From assembly GCA_019119635.1 (NCBI GenBank), contig DWWP01000003.1:1-62194 (forward strand): a DNA stretch of 62,194 nucleotides, read 5' to 3'. A model generated the notes under the pieces. It made no database searches, was not told the DNA's origin, and saw nothing but the letters and a program-made list of their open reading frames with translations. The stretch's first letter is position 1. Each line of letters opens with the position of its first letter. Shown piece by piece: positions 46,964 to 57,605 of the stretch. A program made the position numbers and the translations under genes. The DNA comes from Candidatus Dietzia intestinipullorum (GTDB taxonomy: Bacteria > Actinomycetota > Actinomycetes > Mycobacteriales > Mycobacteriaceae).

Positions 46964-46979
46964 TGTGATCCATCGCACA
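46964..46979. promoter_or_regulatory. CRP/GlxR-like binding site upstream of lipase
   Basis: TGTGATCCATCGCACA fits the TGTGA-N6-TCACA form of CRP/GlxR-type sites with one mismatch. A CATACT -10-like element follows at about 46989-46994, so the site overlaps the likely promoter of the lipase-VanZ pair. Confidence 0.45.
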
Positions 46980-47058
46980 CGTCGGGCCGCATACTGGAGT
47001 GATCGGCTGCCGTGGCGCAACGGCGGTTCCGGGTTCGTCGGAGGGAAGGGGACTCACC

Positions 47059-47980
47059 GTGGTCGCGACCGGAGGCATCGCCGGCGAGGGACGAGTCGAA
47101 CGGGAACCGTGGTCACCATCGCGACTGGCCACGGCGGCAGGTGCCCTTCTCTCGGCGATCGGCCTGGTCCTCGCCGCAGGTGCCGCCGCCGGGGGCGAAC
47201 GACTGGGACTGCACGCCGACGCCGGACAAGCCGCGGCCGGTGATCCTGGTCAACGGGACGTTCACCACGCAGGCGCTCAGCTACCAGGCGGGGGCGCCGC
47301 TGCTCAAGAACGCGGGGTACTGCGTCTGCACCTTCAACTTCGGCAACCCCTCGGGCGTGGCGCAGATGCCCGTGCAGGCCATCGGCGACATCCACGGGTC
47401 GGGCCGTGAGTTGGCGGACACGGTCGATCGGGTGGTGGCGGCCACCGGCGCCGAGGAAGTCGATCTGGTGGGCCACTCGCAGGGTGCCGGCGCGCTGCCG
47501 GATTACTACATCAATGAGCTGGGAGGGGCCGACAAGGTGCACTCCCGTGTCGGACTCGCCCCGTCGACGGGCACCACGCTCAGCTCGCTCGTCTACTTCC
47601 GGTCGCTGGTGCCGATCCTGGGCCCCGCGCTGCTGGGGAGCACCGAGGCGGTCTTCCCCGCGTTGGTGCAGCAGTTCGTGGATTCCGACTTCCTCGGGGA
47701 GGTCTACCCGGACGGGCCGTCGGGAGCGGACGACGTCGACCGCGTCAACATCATCACCGAGCACGACCAGGTGGTCACGCCGTTCACGGGCCAGTACTTC
47801 GAGGGGCCGAACGTGACCAACGTGCTCCTGCAGGACGGCTGCGCGGCCGACCGCTCCGAGCACGTGTCGATCCTCTACAACGAGCGGGCCTGGCTGCACG
47901 TGCTCAACGCCCTGTCGCCGCAGGACGCCACGCCGGTCCCGTGCTTCCCGGTGGCGCCGTTCGCGCCCTGGGTGCGGTGA
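47059..47980 (+). CDS. Secreted class-2 lipase/esterase with apparent frameshift
   Basis: The mature enzyme is clear in the frame ending at 47980: VILVNGTFTTQALSYQAGAPLLK, nucleophile elbow LVGHSQGAGALPDYY, late Asp/His region ITEHDQVVTPFTGQYFEG and CAADRSEHVSILYN. It resembles the lipase class 2 (EstA-like) family. In that frame it has no signal peptide. A good one (SRLATAAGALLSAIGLVLAAGAAAG) is present in the frame starting at GTG 47059 and leads into the mature part if one G is removed from the GGGGG run at 47191-47195. As read, the gene is broken between signal and enzyme. This is either a sequencing error, a real mutation or a phase-variable tract. Confidence 0.75.
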
Positions 47981-48600
47981 GCCGGCACCCGGACCGACAC
48001 CCGCCGACGTCCGGCCGCGGGGTGAAGGCCTGGGCTGCACTGGCGCTGCTGGTCTACGGATCCGTGGTGATCTCCTTGACCATGCTCAAGGCGTTCTTCG
48101 TGATCGGACTGCTGTGGGTGCCGGAAGCGCAACGCGGACGCTCGGTGGAATGGGTGCCCTTCGCGCAGTTCCGGGACGCGCAGTCCTGGTTCGGGCCGCT
48201 CTTCGACGCCCTGGGCAACCTGGCGTTCTTCGTCCCGCTCGGGGTGCTGCTCTTCATCCTGGTCGAGCACCGGGCCAGGCCGGTCCTCGTCGTCGTCGCC
48301 TGTGGGGCGGTGATCAGCGCCGCGGTGGAGACACTCCAGTACGTCCTGGCCCTGGGGAACTCGGACGTGACGGACCTGCTGGTCAACACCGCGGGCGCAC
48401 TGGTCGGCGCCGTCATCGCCAGACGGTGCGGCCGCCGGCTGTACCCGGTGTGGATCGGGGTGGCGCTGGCGGCGGGGGCCGGGTTCGCGGTCCTGGTGGC
48501 GCTCGGTCCGCGGCTGGGGGACCCGGAGCAGGTGGTCGACCTCGCCGGTGACCCGGCTCAGGTCGCGGCCGGGGCGGCCGCGCTCTCCTCCCGCCCGTAG
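47977..48600 (+). CDS. VanZ-family membrane protein
   Basis: 207 residues, GTG start overlapping the lipase stop (GTGA). Four to five hydrophobic segments with the VanZ pattern: VEWVPFAQFRDAQSWFGPLFDALGNLAFFVPLGVLLFIL, VVVACGAVISAAVETLQYVLALGNSDVTDLLVNTAGALVGAVIA. VanZ of Enterococcus gives teicoplanin tolerance; most chromosomal homologues have no known role. The 3' end overlaps the convergent BASS-type gene by 43 bp. Confidence 0.85.
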   Translation: MSRHPDRHPPTSGRGVKAWAALALLVYGSVVISLTMLKAFFVIGLLWVPEAQRGRSVEWVPFAQFRDAQSWFGPLFDALGNLAFFVPLGVLLFILVEHRARPVLVVVACGAVISAAVETLQYVLALGNSDVTDLLVNTAGALVGAVIARRCGRRLYPVWIGVALAAGAGFAVLVALGPRLGDPEQVVDLAGDPAQVAAGAAALSSRP

Positions 48601-49544
48601 CGCGCGGCGAGCCAGGCGCAGACGATCAGCTGGATCTGGTGGAACAGCATGAGCGGCAGCACCAGCATCCCGACGGGCTGGCCCGCGAACAGCACGGCGG
48701 CCATCGGGAGCCCGGTGGCCAGCGACTTCTTGGATCCGCAGAACTGGACCACGCGCTTGTCGCGGACGTCGAAGCCCAGAAGGCGGGCGGTGAGCTCGGT
48801 CAGCCCCAGCACCACGGCGAGCAGGACGCAGCAGGCCACCGTGAGCCACACGAGTTCCGAGATGCCGATCATCGACCAGACGCCGTCGACCACGCCCTCG
48901 GAGAACGCGGCGTAGACCACCAGGACGATCACGGTCTTGTCGAACAGGTCGATACGGCTGATCTTGGCGGTGATGGGCAGGACACGGTTGCGCAGTGCCT
49001 GGCCGACGATGAACGGCAGCAGCAGCATCAGGACGATCTCCACGATCGATTCGGCGGAGATGTGCACGGAGCCGTTGGTCGTCATGAGCGCCAGGACGAG
49101 CAGGGGGGTGACGGCCACGCCCAGCAGGTTGGACATCGACGCCGAGACCACCGCCGCACCCACGTGGCCGCGGGCGATGGAGACGAACGTGATGGACGAC
49201 TGGACCGTCGAGGGGACGAGTGTCATGAACAGGAAGCCGGCGGCCAGGGTGGCCCCGATCAGGGGCGTGAGCGCCCATTTGCCGAGCAGTCCGAACACGG
49301 GGAACAGCACGAACGTGAAGGCCAGCACCACCGAGTGCAGCCGCCAGTGTTTGAGGCCCATCACCATCTCGCGACGCTCGAGCCGGGCACCGTAGAGGAA
49401 GAACAGGACCGCGATCCCGATCTTGGTGATCCAGCTCAGCGCGTCGGCCGCGCCACCGGCGGCCGGGAGGAACGCCGCCACCACGACCGCGACCATGATC
49501 GCCATGACGAACGGGTCGATGCGGAGCCGGCGCAGGATTTCCAT
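48558..49544 (-). CDS. BASS-family (SBF-like) sodium-dependent transporter
   Basis: 328 residues with about ten hydrophobic segments, resembling the SBF-like/YfeH group of bile acid:sodium symporter proteins: GIAVLFFLYGARLERREMVMGLKHWRLH, ATLAAGFLFMTLVPSTVQSSITFVSIARGHVGAAVVSASMSNLLGV (the crossover-helix region) and VVQFCGSKKSLATGLPMAAVLF. The substrate is unknown. The ATG at 49544 is taken because the conserved first helix follows at once. The gene is divergent from the DUF202 pair. Confidence 0.87.
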   Translation of the reverse strand: MEILRRLRIDPFVMAIMVAVVVAAFLPAAGGAADALSWITKIGIAVLFFLYGARLERREMVMGLKHWRLHSVVLAFTFVLFPVFGLLGKWALTPLIGATLAAGFLFMTLVPSTVQSSITFVSIARGHVGAAVVSASMSNLLGVAVTPLLVLALMTTNGSVHISAESIVEIVLMLLLPFIVGQALRNRVLPITAKISRIDLFDKTVIVLVVYAAFSEGVVDGVWSMIGISELVWLTVACCVLLAVVLGLTELTARLLGFDVRDKRVVQFCGSKKSLATGLPMAAVLFAGQPVGMLVLPLMLFHQIQLIVCAWLAARYGREESAAAPAAT

Positions 49545-49582
49545 CCGCCCATTGCACCAGACCCGCGAAATCCGCCGGACGA

Positions 49583-49588
49583 TAGGCT
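49583..49588 (+). promoter_or_regulatory. -10 box of leaderless DUF202 operon
   Basis: TAGGCT, 7 nt before the GTG at 49596. Confidence 0.5.
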
Positions 49589-49595
49589 CGCAGCT

Positions 49596-50003
49596 GTGAC
49601 GGAGCAGGGAGACGCGGACGAGCAGGACCTGGACGCGCCGGGCTGGCGGCCGCGAGCGCTGCGAGACGGGCAGGAGCCGGACCCCCGGTTCACCCTGGCC
49701 AACGAGCGGACCTTCCTCGCGTGGATCCGCACGAGCCTCGGGCTCGTGGCCGGGGCGGTGGCGCTGGAGGCCTTTGCCGGCGACGAGATCCCGGCGATCG
49801 TCCGCACCCCGGTCGCGTGCATCCTGTTGGTCCTGGCGGCACTGCTCGCGGTGGTCTCGTTCCGCCGCTGGATCCGCATCGAGGTGTCCATGCGGCACAA
49901 GCAGCCGCTCCCCGTGCCCCAGGCCTCGATCCTGCTGGTGCTCGGGATCGCGATCGGTTCGGTGGTGCTCATCGTCGCGATCCTCGCGGGGGCCGTCTCG
50001 TGA
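49596..50003 (+). CDS. DUF202 membrane protein (YidH-like), first of pair
   Basis: 135 residues, with an acidic start, the conserved DPRFTLANERTFLAWIRTSLGLVAGAVAL and two more hydrophobic segments (TPVACILLVLAALLAVVSF, ASILLVLGIAIGSVVLIVAIL). DUF202 proteins are small three-helix membrane proteins without a known activity. The GTG at 49596 follows TAGGCT by 7 nt. It overlaps the second DUF202 gene by GTGA, and the two may form a heteromer. Confidence 0.88.
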   Translation: MTEQGDADEQDLDAPGWRPRALRDGQEPDPRFTLANERTFLAWIRTSLGLVAGAVALEAFAGDEIPAIVRTPVACILLVLAALLAVVSFRRWIRIEVSMRHKQPLPVPQASILLVLGIAIGSVVLIVAILAGAVS

Positions 50004-50389
50004 CCACGCCGGGCCGGCCCCGCCGCGTGCCCGTGCCTCGACTGGCCATCCGCCCCGAGGCGGTCCCGCCCGACGCCGGGCTCCAGGCCGAACGCACGAG
50101 TCTGTCGTGGGCGCGGACCTGGGCCGTGGTCTCGGTGAACATCATCCTGGTGGCCCGGCTCGTGGCGGAGGCGTCCTGGATGTGGGCGGCGATCTTCTCA
50201 CTGCTGCTGGCCGTGCCGCTCTTCGCACTGATCCGCGTGCAGGGGCAGCACGAGCAGCGCGTGGGGCGCTTCCGCCGCGCGGGGCGGGCCCCGCAGACGC
50301 AGGCGCTCTACAACGTGGGACTGGTGGTGATGGTGGTCGTGGTGGCCCTGGCGGGCCTCACAGCGGTGCTCGGCCAGGTCGCGTGGTGA
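50000..50389 (+). CDS. DUF202 membrane protein, second of pair
   Basis: 129 residues with the same DUF202 hallmark in shortened form (DAGLQAERTSLSWARTWAVVSVNIILVARLV) and two further hydrophobic segments (MWAAIFSLLLAVPLFALI, YNVGLVVMVVVVALAGLTAVL). The GTG overlaps the preceding stop by four bases. Tandem DUF202 pairs of this kind also occur in mycobacteria. The 3' end overlaps the convergent SRPBCC gene by 32 bp. Confidence 0.86.
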   Translation: MTTPGRPRRVPVPRLAIRPEAVPPDAGLQAERTSLSWARTWAVVSVNIILVARLVAEASWMWAAIFSLLLAVPLFALIRVQGQHEQRVGRFRRAGRAPQTQALYNVGLVVMVVVVALAGLTAVLGQVAW

Positions 50390-50903
50390 CCAGCTCCTCC
50401 AACGCCGCCAGTCCCTCCTCGAGCTGCCGGCCCAGCGCCGCCTCCCTGTCCGGGGCCCGGCCCGACAGGCGCGCGAGGAGGCCGCGCCTGCCGCTCACGG
50501 TCCACGTGACGTCGGTCGACTCGAGGCCGAGTGGGCGCAGCCGGAACACCACGGAGTCGTGCGCGCGGACGGGCCGGGTGACGTGCAGGTCGATCACCAC
50601 CTGTCTGCCCGCGGCGGCCTCGACGATCTCCATCGAGCCGGCCCCTGCCCTCCGGTCGCCGGACCACGAGTAGCGGGCGCCCACGCCGCGCTCGGCGCCG
50701 GAGAACTCGCGGGTCATGTCCGGGTCGAGTCGGTCCCGGGGCGACCAGGCGTGCCACTGGTGGAAGTCCTCGATCTGTGCGAACACGTCCGGGGCGGCGG
50801 CGTGGATCACGGCGGAGCGGGAGAGCGAGAACTCGGCGGGCACGGCGGCTCGTCGGCGGTGGGCGACCACCTCAGTCTGCACCAGGCGCCCGCTCACCCA
50901 CAC
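50358..50903 (-). CDS. SRPBCC (START-like) family protein
   Basis: Up to 181 residues. The SRPBCC fold is suggested by FSLSRSAVIHAAAPDVFAQIEDFHQWHAWSPRDRLDPDMTREFSGAERGVGARYSWSGD, then MEIVEAAAGRQVVIDLHVTRP and SVVFRLRPLGLESTDVTWTVSG, with a final helix. These proteins bind small hydrophobic ligands or act as cyclases/aromatases; no ligand is evident. The GTG at 50903 begins 4 bp after the SdpI stop, suggesting coupling; shorter starts within the next ~25 codons are equally possible. Confidence 0.83.
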   Translation of the reverse strand: MWVSGRLVQTEVVAHRRRAAVPAEFSLSRSAVIHAAAPDVFAQIEDFHQWHAWSPRDRLDPDMTREFSGAERGVGARYSWSGDRRAGAGSMEIVEAAAGRQVVIDLHVTRPVRAHDSVVFRLRPLGLESTDVTWTVSGRRGLLARLSGRAPDREAALGRQLEEGLAALEELVTTRPGRAPL

Positions 50904-50907
50904 GCGT

Positions 50908-51444
50908 TCAGCGCGTACTGGTCTCCGTCTCGCACATGCCCTTCAGGGCGCAGGACCCGCAGCCGCCGGTCACGCCGCAGTCGGCGGACGGATCGGCCGG
51001 GTCGCCGGCGGGGGAGTGCGGGTCGCAGCTCGCGGCCGGTGCGGCGTGATCGCCGCAGCCCCCGGCGGAGCAGCAGCCCGGCTCGTCGTCGTCCCGGGTG
51101 GCCTGCCACGCGGCGGCGGCGCGGGCGCCGGCGATCCCGGCGACGTTGAACAGGGCGAGGGCGCCGAGGAGGGCGCCGACGACGACGAGGGCCCCGATCC
51201 AGCCCCCGATCAGTCCCAGTCCGAGCGCTCCGAGCGCCAGCGCACCGCCCGCGGCGAGGAAGGCCGGCCCGGCCGCCGCGTTGGCGAGCCGCCACGCCTC
51301 GGGGGAGCGGCGGGTCTCCGGCGTCCGGACGCCCAGGTAGCCGTTGCCCGGGAGCTGGCCGAGCAGTGCCAGGATGCCGGTGACGCCCGCCACCAGTGCG
51401 AGCCCCGCGAGGAGCACCACGACGATCATGAGCACAGCATTCAC
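50908..51444 (-). CDS. SdpI-family membrane protein with Cys-rich tail
   Basis: 178 residues. Three hydrophobic segments surround the SdpI hallmark NGYLGVRTPETRRSPEAWRLAN. The C-terminal ~60 residues form a hydrophilic tail with nine cysteines (GCCSAGGCGDH, SCDPHSP, ADCGVTGGCGSCALKGMC), suited to metal or Fe-S binding or disulfides. SdpI of Bacillus is an immunity protein, but most actinobacterial homologues are uncharacterised. The GTG at 51444 has TACCCT (51452-51457) 7 nt upstream, so it may be leaderless; a GAGGTG is also present. Confidence 0.8.
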   Translation of the reverse strand: MNAVLMIVVVLLAGLALVAGVTGILALLGQLPGNGYLGVRTPETRRSPEAWRLANAAAGPAFLAAGGALALGALGLGLIGGWIGALVVVGALLGALALFNVAGIAGARAAAAWQATRDDDEPGCCSAGGCGDHAAPAASCDPHSPAGDPADPSADCGVTGGCGSCALKGMCETETSTR

Positions 51445-51505
51445 GCACCTCAGGGTACGCCCGGGCCGGCGGATCTCCGATTCGTGGGCCCGGGGCGGGG
51501 GTCGG

Positions 51506-51985
51506 TCAGGCGACCTCGGCGTCGGTGTGGCCCGGCGCGGAGGAGCGTTCGATCAGGGCCAGGAGCCGGGCGAGCTCGCGCTTGTCCGCCTCGTCGAGAA
51601 GGTCGAGGAACACACGACGCACGGTCTCCACGTGGTGGGGCGCGGCGCGTTCGATCTCGCGCATCCCGTCGTCGGTGACCGCGAGGAAGGCCCCGCGCCC
51701 GTCGGTGGGGCAGCTCGTGCGCTGTACCAGTCCGCGCTTGACCATGCGCGTGGCCTGGTGGGACACCCTGCTGCGCTCCCACTGGAGCGCGTCGGCGAGC
51801 GCGGTCATGCGCAGGGGACCGTCGGCCTCGCTCAGGTGGACCAGCACCTCGAACTCGGGCTCGGTGAGGCTCGAGGAGGTCTTGAGGTCCCGTTGGATCG
51901 CCAGGTGCAGCCGGCCCTGGATGGCGAGGTAGTCACGCCAGAGGGCCTTCTCCTCGTCGTTCAGCCATGTCACATCGTCGGTCAT
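51506..51985 (-). CDS. MarR-family transcriptional regulator
   Basis: 159 residues: WRDYLAIQGRLHLAIQRDLKTSSSLTEPEFEVLVHLSEADGPLRMTALADALQWERSRVSHQATRMVKRGLVQRTSCPTDGRGAFLAVTDDG, a complete MarR winged helix with the wing Arg/Asp pair. The ATG at 51985 is preferred over two upstream ones because TAGGAT (51993-51998) lies exactly 7 nt before it. It precedes SdpI and SRPBCC genes on the same strand and may regulate them. Confidence 0.91.
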   Translation of the reverse strand: MTDDVTWLNDEEKALWRDYLAIQGRLHLAIQRDLKTSSSLTEPEFEVLVHLSEADGPLRMTALADALQWERSRVSHQATRMVKRGLVQRTSCPTDGRGAFLAVTDDGMREIERAAPHHVETVRRVFLDLLDEADKRELARLLALIERSSAPGHTDAEVA

Positions 51986-51992
51986 GGAGTCC

Positions 51993-51998
51993 ATCCTA
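51993..51998 (-). promoter_or_regulatory. -10 box of leaderless marR-type gene
   Basis: TAGGAT on the minus strand, 7 nt before the ATG at 51985. Confidence 0.5.
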
Positions 51999-52176
51999 GC
52001 CGATAGTTGACACGACACGTAAGAGCGGGAACCATTCGTGTGGCGTATCATCGACCGTGGTCCCGGTCGCCACAGCGTGGACGGACTGATCGCCCGGCGT
52101 CGCGCCGCTTCCGCCAGGGTTTAGGCTGGACGAGCCTTGAGTGTGGGCACCGGCGACTTCAGGGAGAGAACACGAC

Positions 52177-55146
<2,970 letters not shown>

Positions 55147-55173
55147 GCGGGGCCGGCGGACGAGGATGAGAGA

Positions 55174-55797
55174 GTGACCGCCCCCGGGTGGAGCGTCCGA
55201 CTGTACGAGCGCGCCGCGGTCGAGCCACTGATCGGGTGGGGTTCCTGGCTGTCGCAGGCAGCCCTGCTGGCCCTCGTGGCCCTCTACCTCGCAGCCGGTG
55301 TCTTCGCGGTACTCCGCCGGACACCGTCGCCGTCCCCGCGCCGGCGCCGCCTCGTCGGACTCGTGGCCGGGGGGCTCGCCGCGGCCCTGGCGTACGGGCT
55401 GAACCTGCTGCTCAAGGACCTGTTCGCCGAGGTGCGGCCCTGCCATCTCCACGACATCGTGTCGGCGTGCCCGCCGCCGGACGACTGGTCCTTCCCCAGC
55501 AACCACACGGTGATCGCGTTCGCGCTGGCGGTGGGGCTCGCTGCCGCCGCGCCCCGGCTCGCGTGGCCGGCGGTGTTCCTGGCGGTGCTCGCCGGGAGCG
55601 CCCGGGTGCTCGCCGGCGACCACTACCCGCACGATGTCCTGGCCGGCGCCGCCGTCGGGACCGTCCTCTGCCTGGCGGCTCTCGCTGTCGCCGGCTCGCG
55701 GGGACCGCGAGGGGCGGACGCGCCGGCGCGGGCGGGTCCGGACGGCGGCGCCCCGATCAGGCCGGGCCGATCTCCACGAACGCGATGGTCGAGGTGA
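55174..55797 (+). CDS. PAP2-superfamily membrane phosphatase
   Basis: 207 residues with several hydrophobic segments and the three PAP2 phosphatase motifs: KDLFAEVRP, PSNH in WSFPSNHTVIAF, and a late R-x5-H-x3-D in ARVLAGDHYPHDVLAG. Such enzymes remove phosphate from lipid carriers (undecaprenyl diphosphate, decaprenyl-phosphoryl sugars) or phosphatidate. GAGGATGAGAGA precedes the GTG at 55174. The 3' end overlaps the convergent small membrane protein gene by 41 bp. Confidence 0.9.
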   Translation: MTAPGWSVRLYERAAVEPLIGWGSWLSQAALLALVALYLAAGVFAVLRRTPSPSPRRRRLVGLVAGGLAAALAYGLNLLLKDLFAEVRPCHLHDIVSACPPPDDWSFPSNHTVIAFALAVGLAAAAPRLAWPAVFLAVLAGSARVLAGDHYPHDVLAGAAVGTVLCLAALAVAGSRGPRGADAPARAGPDGGAPIRPGRSPRTRWSR

Positions 55798-56155
55798 GCA
55801 GCAGGCACGCGGTGGTGGCCATCCACATGGCGTAGGTGGCGAACAGCCACGGACGCCACCGGATGTGATCCCGCCACCGGTTGTAGGTCTTCCACATGGA
55901 GGTCACCGACAGCACGAAGCCCAGGAGCGTGGGGAGCAGCACCAGCTCCACCCGCGGCGCGGTGACGCACATGCCGCCCGGCTGGTCGCAGGGCGATCCC
56001 GTCACGTCGGCCACCACGATGACCCCCACGGCCACCGCGGCCATCGCGATGACGGAGAGGAGGACGTAGCGGAAGGCCTGGTTGCTCTGGGCCTCGTTCC
56101 GCTCCAGGCGCTCGAGCGGGTCGTCCCCGAGATCGCCGTGATCTCCCGTGGTCAT
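55757..56155 (-). CDS. Small four-helix membrane protein of unknown function
   Basis: 132 residues. After a polar N-terminus (~27 residues) come hydrophobic segments FRYVLLSVIAMAAVAVGVIVVAD, VELVLLPTLLGFVLSVTSM, FATYAMWMATTACLLLTSTI. The loop between the first two has two cysteines (SPCDQPGGMC), possibly a periplasmic disulfide. I do not recognise the family. The ATG at 56155 lies 2 bp after the SDR stop, so it belongs to the SnoaL-SDR operon on the minus strand. Confidence 0.7.
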   Translation of the reverse strand: MTTGDHGDLGDDPLERLERNEAQSNQAFRYVLLSVIAMAAVAVGVIVVADVTGSPCDQPGGMCVTAPRVELVLLPTLLGFVLSVTSMWKTYNRWRDHIRWRPWLFATYAMWMATTACLLLTSTIAFVEIGPA

Positions 56156-56157
56156 GG

Positions 56158-57054
56158 CTACCGCCCGGCGAACCCGTTGTGCCCGCCCGCGGAGGCCACC
56201 TCGTCCTCGGTCTCGATGCCCAGCTGCTCGTCGGTGACCGGCGGGAACAGCGGCCCGCCCCCGAAGGCGCCCCGGTGGGAGAGCGGGGCCCGGCCGTCGT
56301 CGTTGACGATCCCGTGCTCGCGCCCGTACTCGGCGGTGATCACGGTGGACCCGCTCATCCGGGCGAGCGCGGGATCCGCGGCGAGGGCGTCGATCACGCG
56401 CCCGACGAACGTCGGGTCCTCGGCGCGGCCCAGCGGGAAACCGTTGAAGTCGTCCATCCCCAGCGACAGGATCAGCTCGGTACGGATCAGTCCCAGCCAC
56501 AGCGACAGCGTGTGGACGCCCGTCCCGTCCAGATCGTGGGCCATGTCCGAGGCCATCTTGTCCAGCGCGGTCTTGCTCATGCCGTAGAGCACGGTGTGGA
56601 ACGGCGCGCGGGATCCGAACGACGAGATGTTGACCATGAGCCCGGAGCCCTGCGGCACCATCACCCGGGCCGCCGCACAGCTCGCCACGTAGTGCGCCTG
56701 CAGGCCGATGCCCATGAGCGCGTCCCAGTCGCCGGTGGGCCGTTCCCAGAACTTCCCGTCGAAGCCCATGAAGCCCTCGGGGTTGGTCCACACGTTGTTG
56801 ACCAGCAGGTCCAGCCGCCCCGTCTCCGAGGCGACCCGCGAGACGGTCGCCTCGATCTGCTCGTCGTCGTCGTGCTCGCATTCCACCGCACGGACCTCGC
56901 CGGGCGCGCCCGCGGCCGCCTCCACGGTGGCCCGGAGCCGGTCCGCGGACCGGCCGGTCACGTACACGATCCACCCCGCGTGGGCGAGCGCGGTGGCCAC
57001 GCCCTTGCCCACGCCCCGGCTGCCGCCGGTGACCAGTGCGACCCGGGCGCTCAC
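56158..57054 (-). CDS. Short-chain dehydrogenase/reductase
   Basis: 298 residues from the GTG overlapping the SnoaL stop (GTGA). Classical SDR marks: the Rossmann motif TGGSRGVGKG near the N-terminus, DLLVNNVWTNP, the catalytic Ser in VNISSFGS and YxxxK in LYGMSKTALDK. The extended C-terminal part (TDEQLGIETEDEVAS) is not conserved. It would oxidise or reduce an alcohol/ketone with NAD(P)H. Pairing with SnoaL-like proteins suggests steroid, polyketide or aromatic substrate handling, but none is evident. Confidence 0.9.
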   Translation of the reverse strand: MSARVALVTGGSRGVGKGVATALAHAGWIVYVTGRSADRLRATVEAAAGAPGEVRAVECEHDDDEQIEATVSRVASETGRLDLLVNNVWTNPEGFMGFDGKFWERPTGDWDALMGIGLQAHYVASCAAARVMVPQGSGLMVNISSFGSRAPFHTVLYGMSKTALDKMASDMAHDLDGTGVHTLSLWLGLIRTELILSLGMDDFNGFPLGRAEDPTFVGRVIDALAADPALARMSGSTVITAEYGREHGIVNDDGRAPLSHRGAFGGGPLFPPVTDEQLGIETEDEVASAGGHNGFAGR

Positions 57055-57581
57055 GAGTCGGCCCCCGCCGTCGCCGCGCCGGGCACGGCGTCGACCTCGG
57101 GGAACGTCACCGTGGCGTCCTCGAGCGACCGGGTCACCGACCAGCCCGGGGTGAACAGGCACTCGGCCATCACCCAGCGGTCGTCCTCCACCACGTACAC
57201 GTCCGAGTACTCGCCGGTCGAGAGCGTCTCGGTGCCCTGGTCGCGGTCCACCTGACGGAACTGCAGCGTCCACGTACCGGTGGCGCGGTGCGGGGCCTGT
57301 CCTGCGTCCGGTTCCTCGACGGTGAGGGAGGGCATGAACCCGTGGTGCATGTCGAGGATCCGGGGGCCGCCGTCGGTGGCCGTCGCGAGGGCGATCTTGC
57401 GGAAGATGCCGACCATCGTGTCCGGGTCGGTGCGGCCGAGCGGGCCGAAGTCCAGGACGCCGCCCGTGGCCACGAAGCAGGCGCGGAACCCCTCCGGGTC
57501 CTTGGCGTCGCAGGCCCGCCAGTAGCGGTACTTGAGCTGCTCGATCGCCTGTCGGGCGCGGTGTTCCTCCTGATACTCCAT
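57051..57581 (-). CDS. SnoaL-like/NTF2-fold protein
   Basis: 176 residues with an NTF2-like cone fold as in SnoaL_4 proteins: AIEQLKYRYWRACDAKDPEGFRACFVATGGVLDFGPLGRT, then the late strands TGTWTLQFRQVDRDQGTETLSTGEYSDVYVVEDDRWVMAECLFT. Members are isomerases, dehydratases or aromatic-dioxygenase small subunits; no catalytic residues can be named safely. The ATG at 57581 is 7 nt after TAACGT (57589-57594). It is divergent from a second SnoaL-like gene across only 24 bp, and cotranscribed with the SDR. Confidence 0.85.
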   Translation of the reverse strand: MEYQEEHRARQAIEQLKYRYWRACDAKDPEGFRACFVATGGVLDFGPLGRTDPDTMVGIFRKIALATATDGGPRILDMHHGFMPSLTVEEPDAGQAPHRATGTWTLQFRQVDRDQGTETLSTGEYSDVYVVEDDRWVMAECLFTPGWSVTRSLEDATVTFPEVDAVPGAATAGADS

Positions 57582-57588
57582 GCGCTCG

Positions 57589-57598
57589 ACGTTAGCCT
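57589..57598. promoter_or_regulatory. Overlapping divergent -10 boxes for two leaderless SnoaL-like genes
   Basis: TAACGT on the minus strand (57589-57594) is 7 nt before the ATG at 57581. TAGCCT on the plus strand (57593-57598) is 7 nt before the ATG at 57606. The two boxes share two bases, so the two promoters overlap back to back and cannot be used at the same moment. Confidence 0.5.
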
Positions 57599-57605
57599 AG
57601 AGTCC

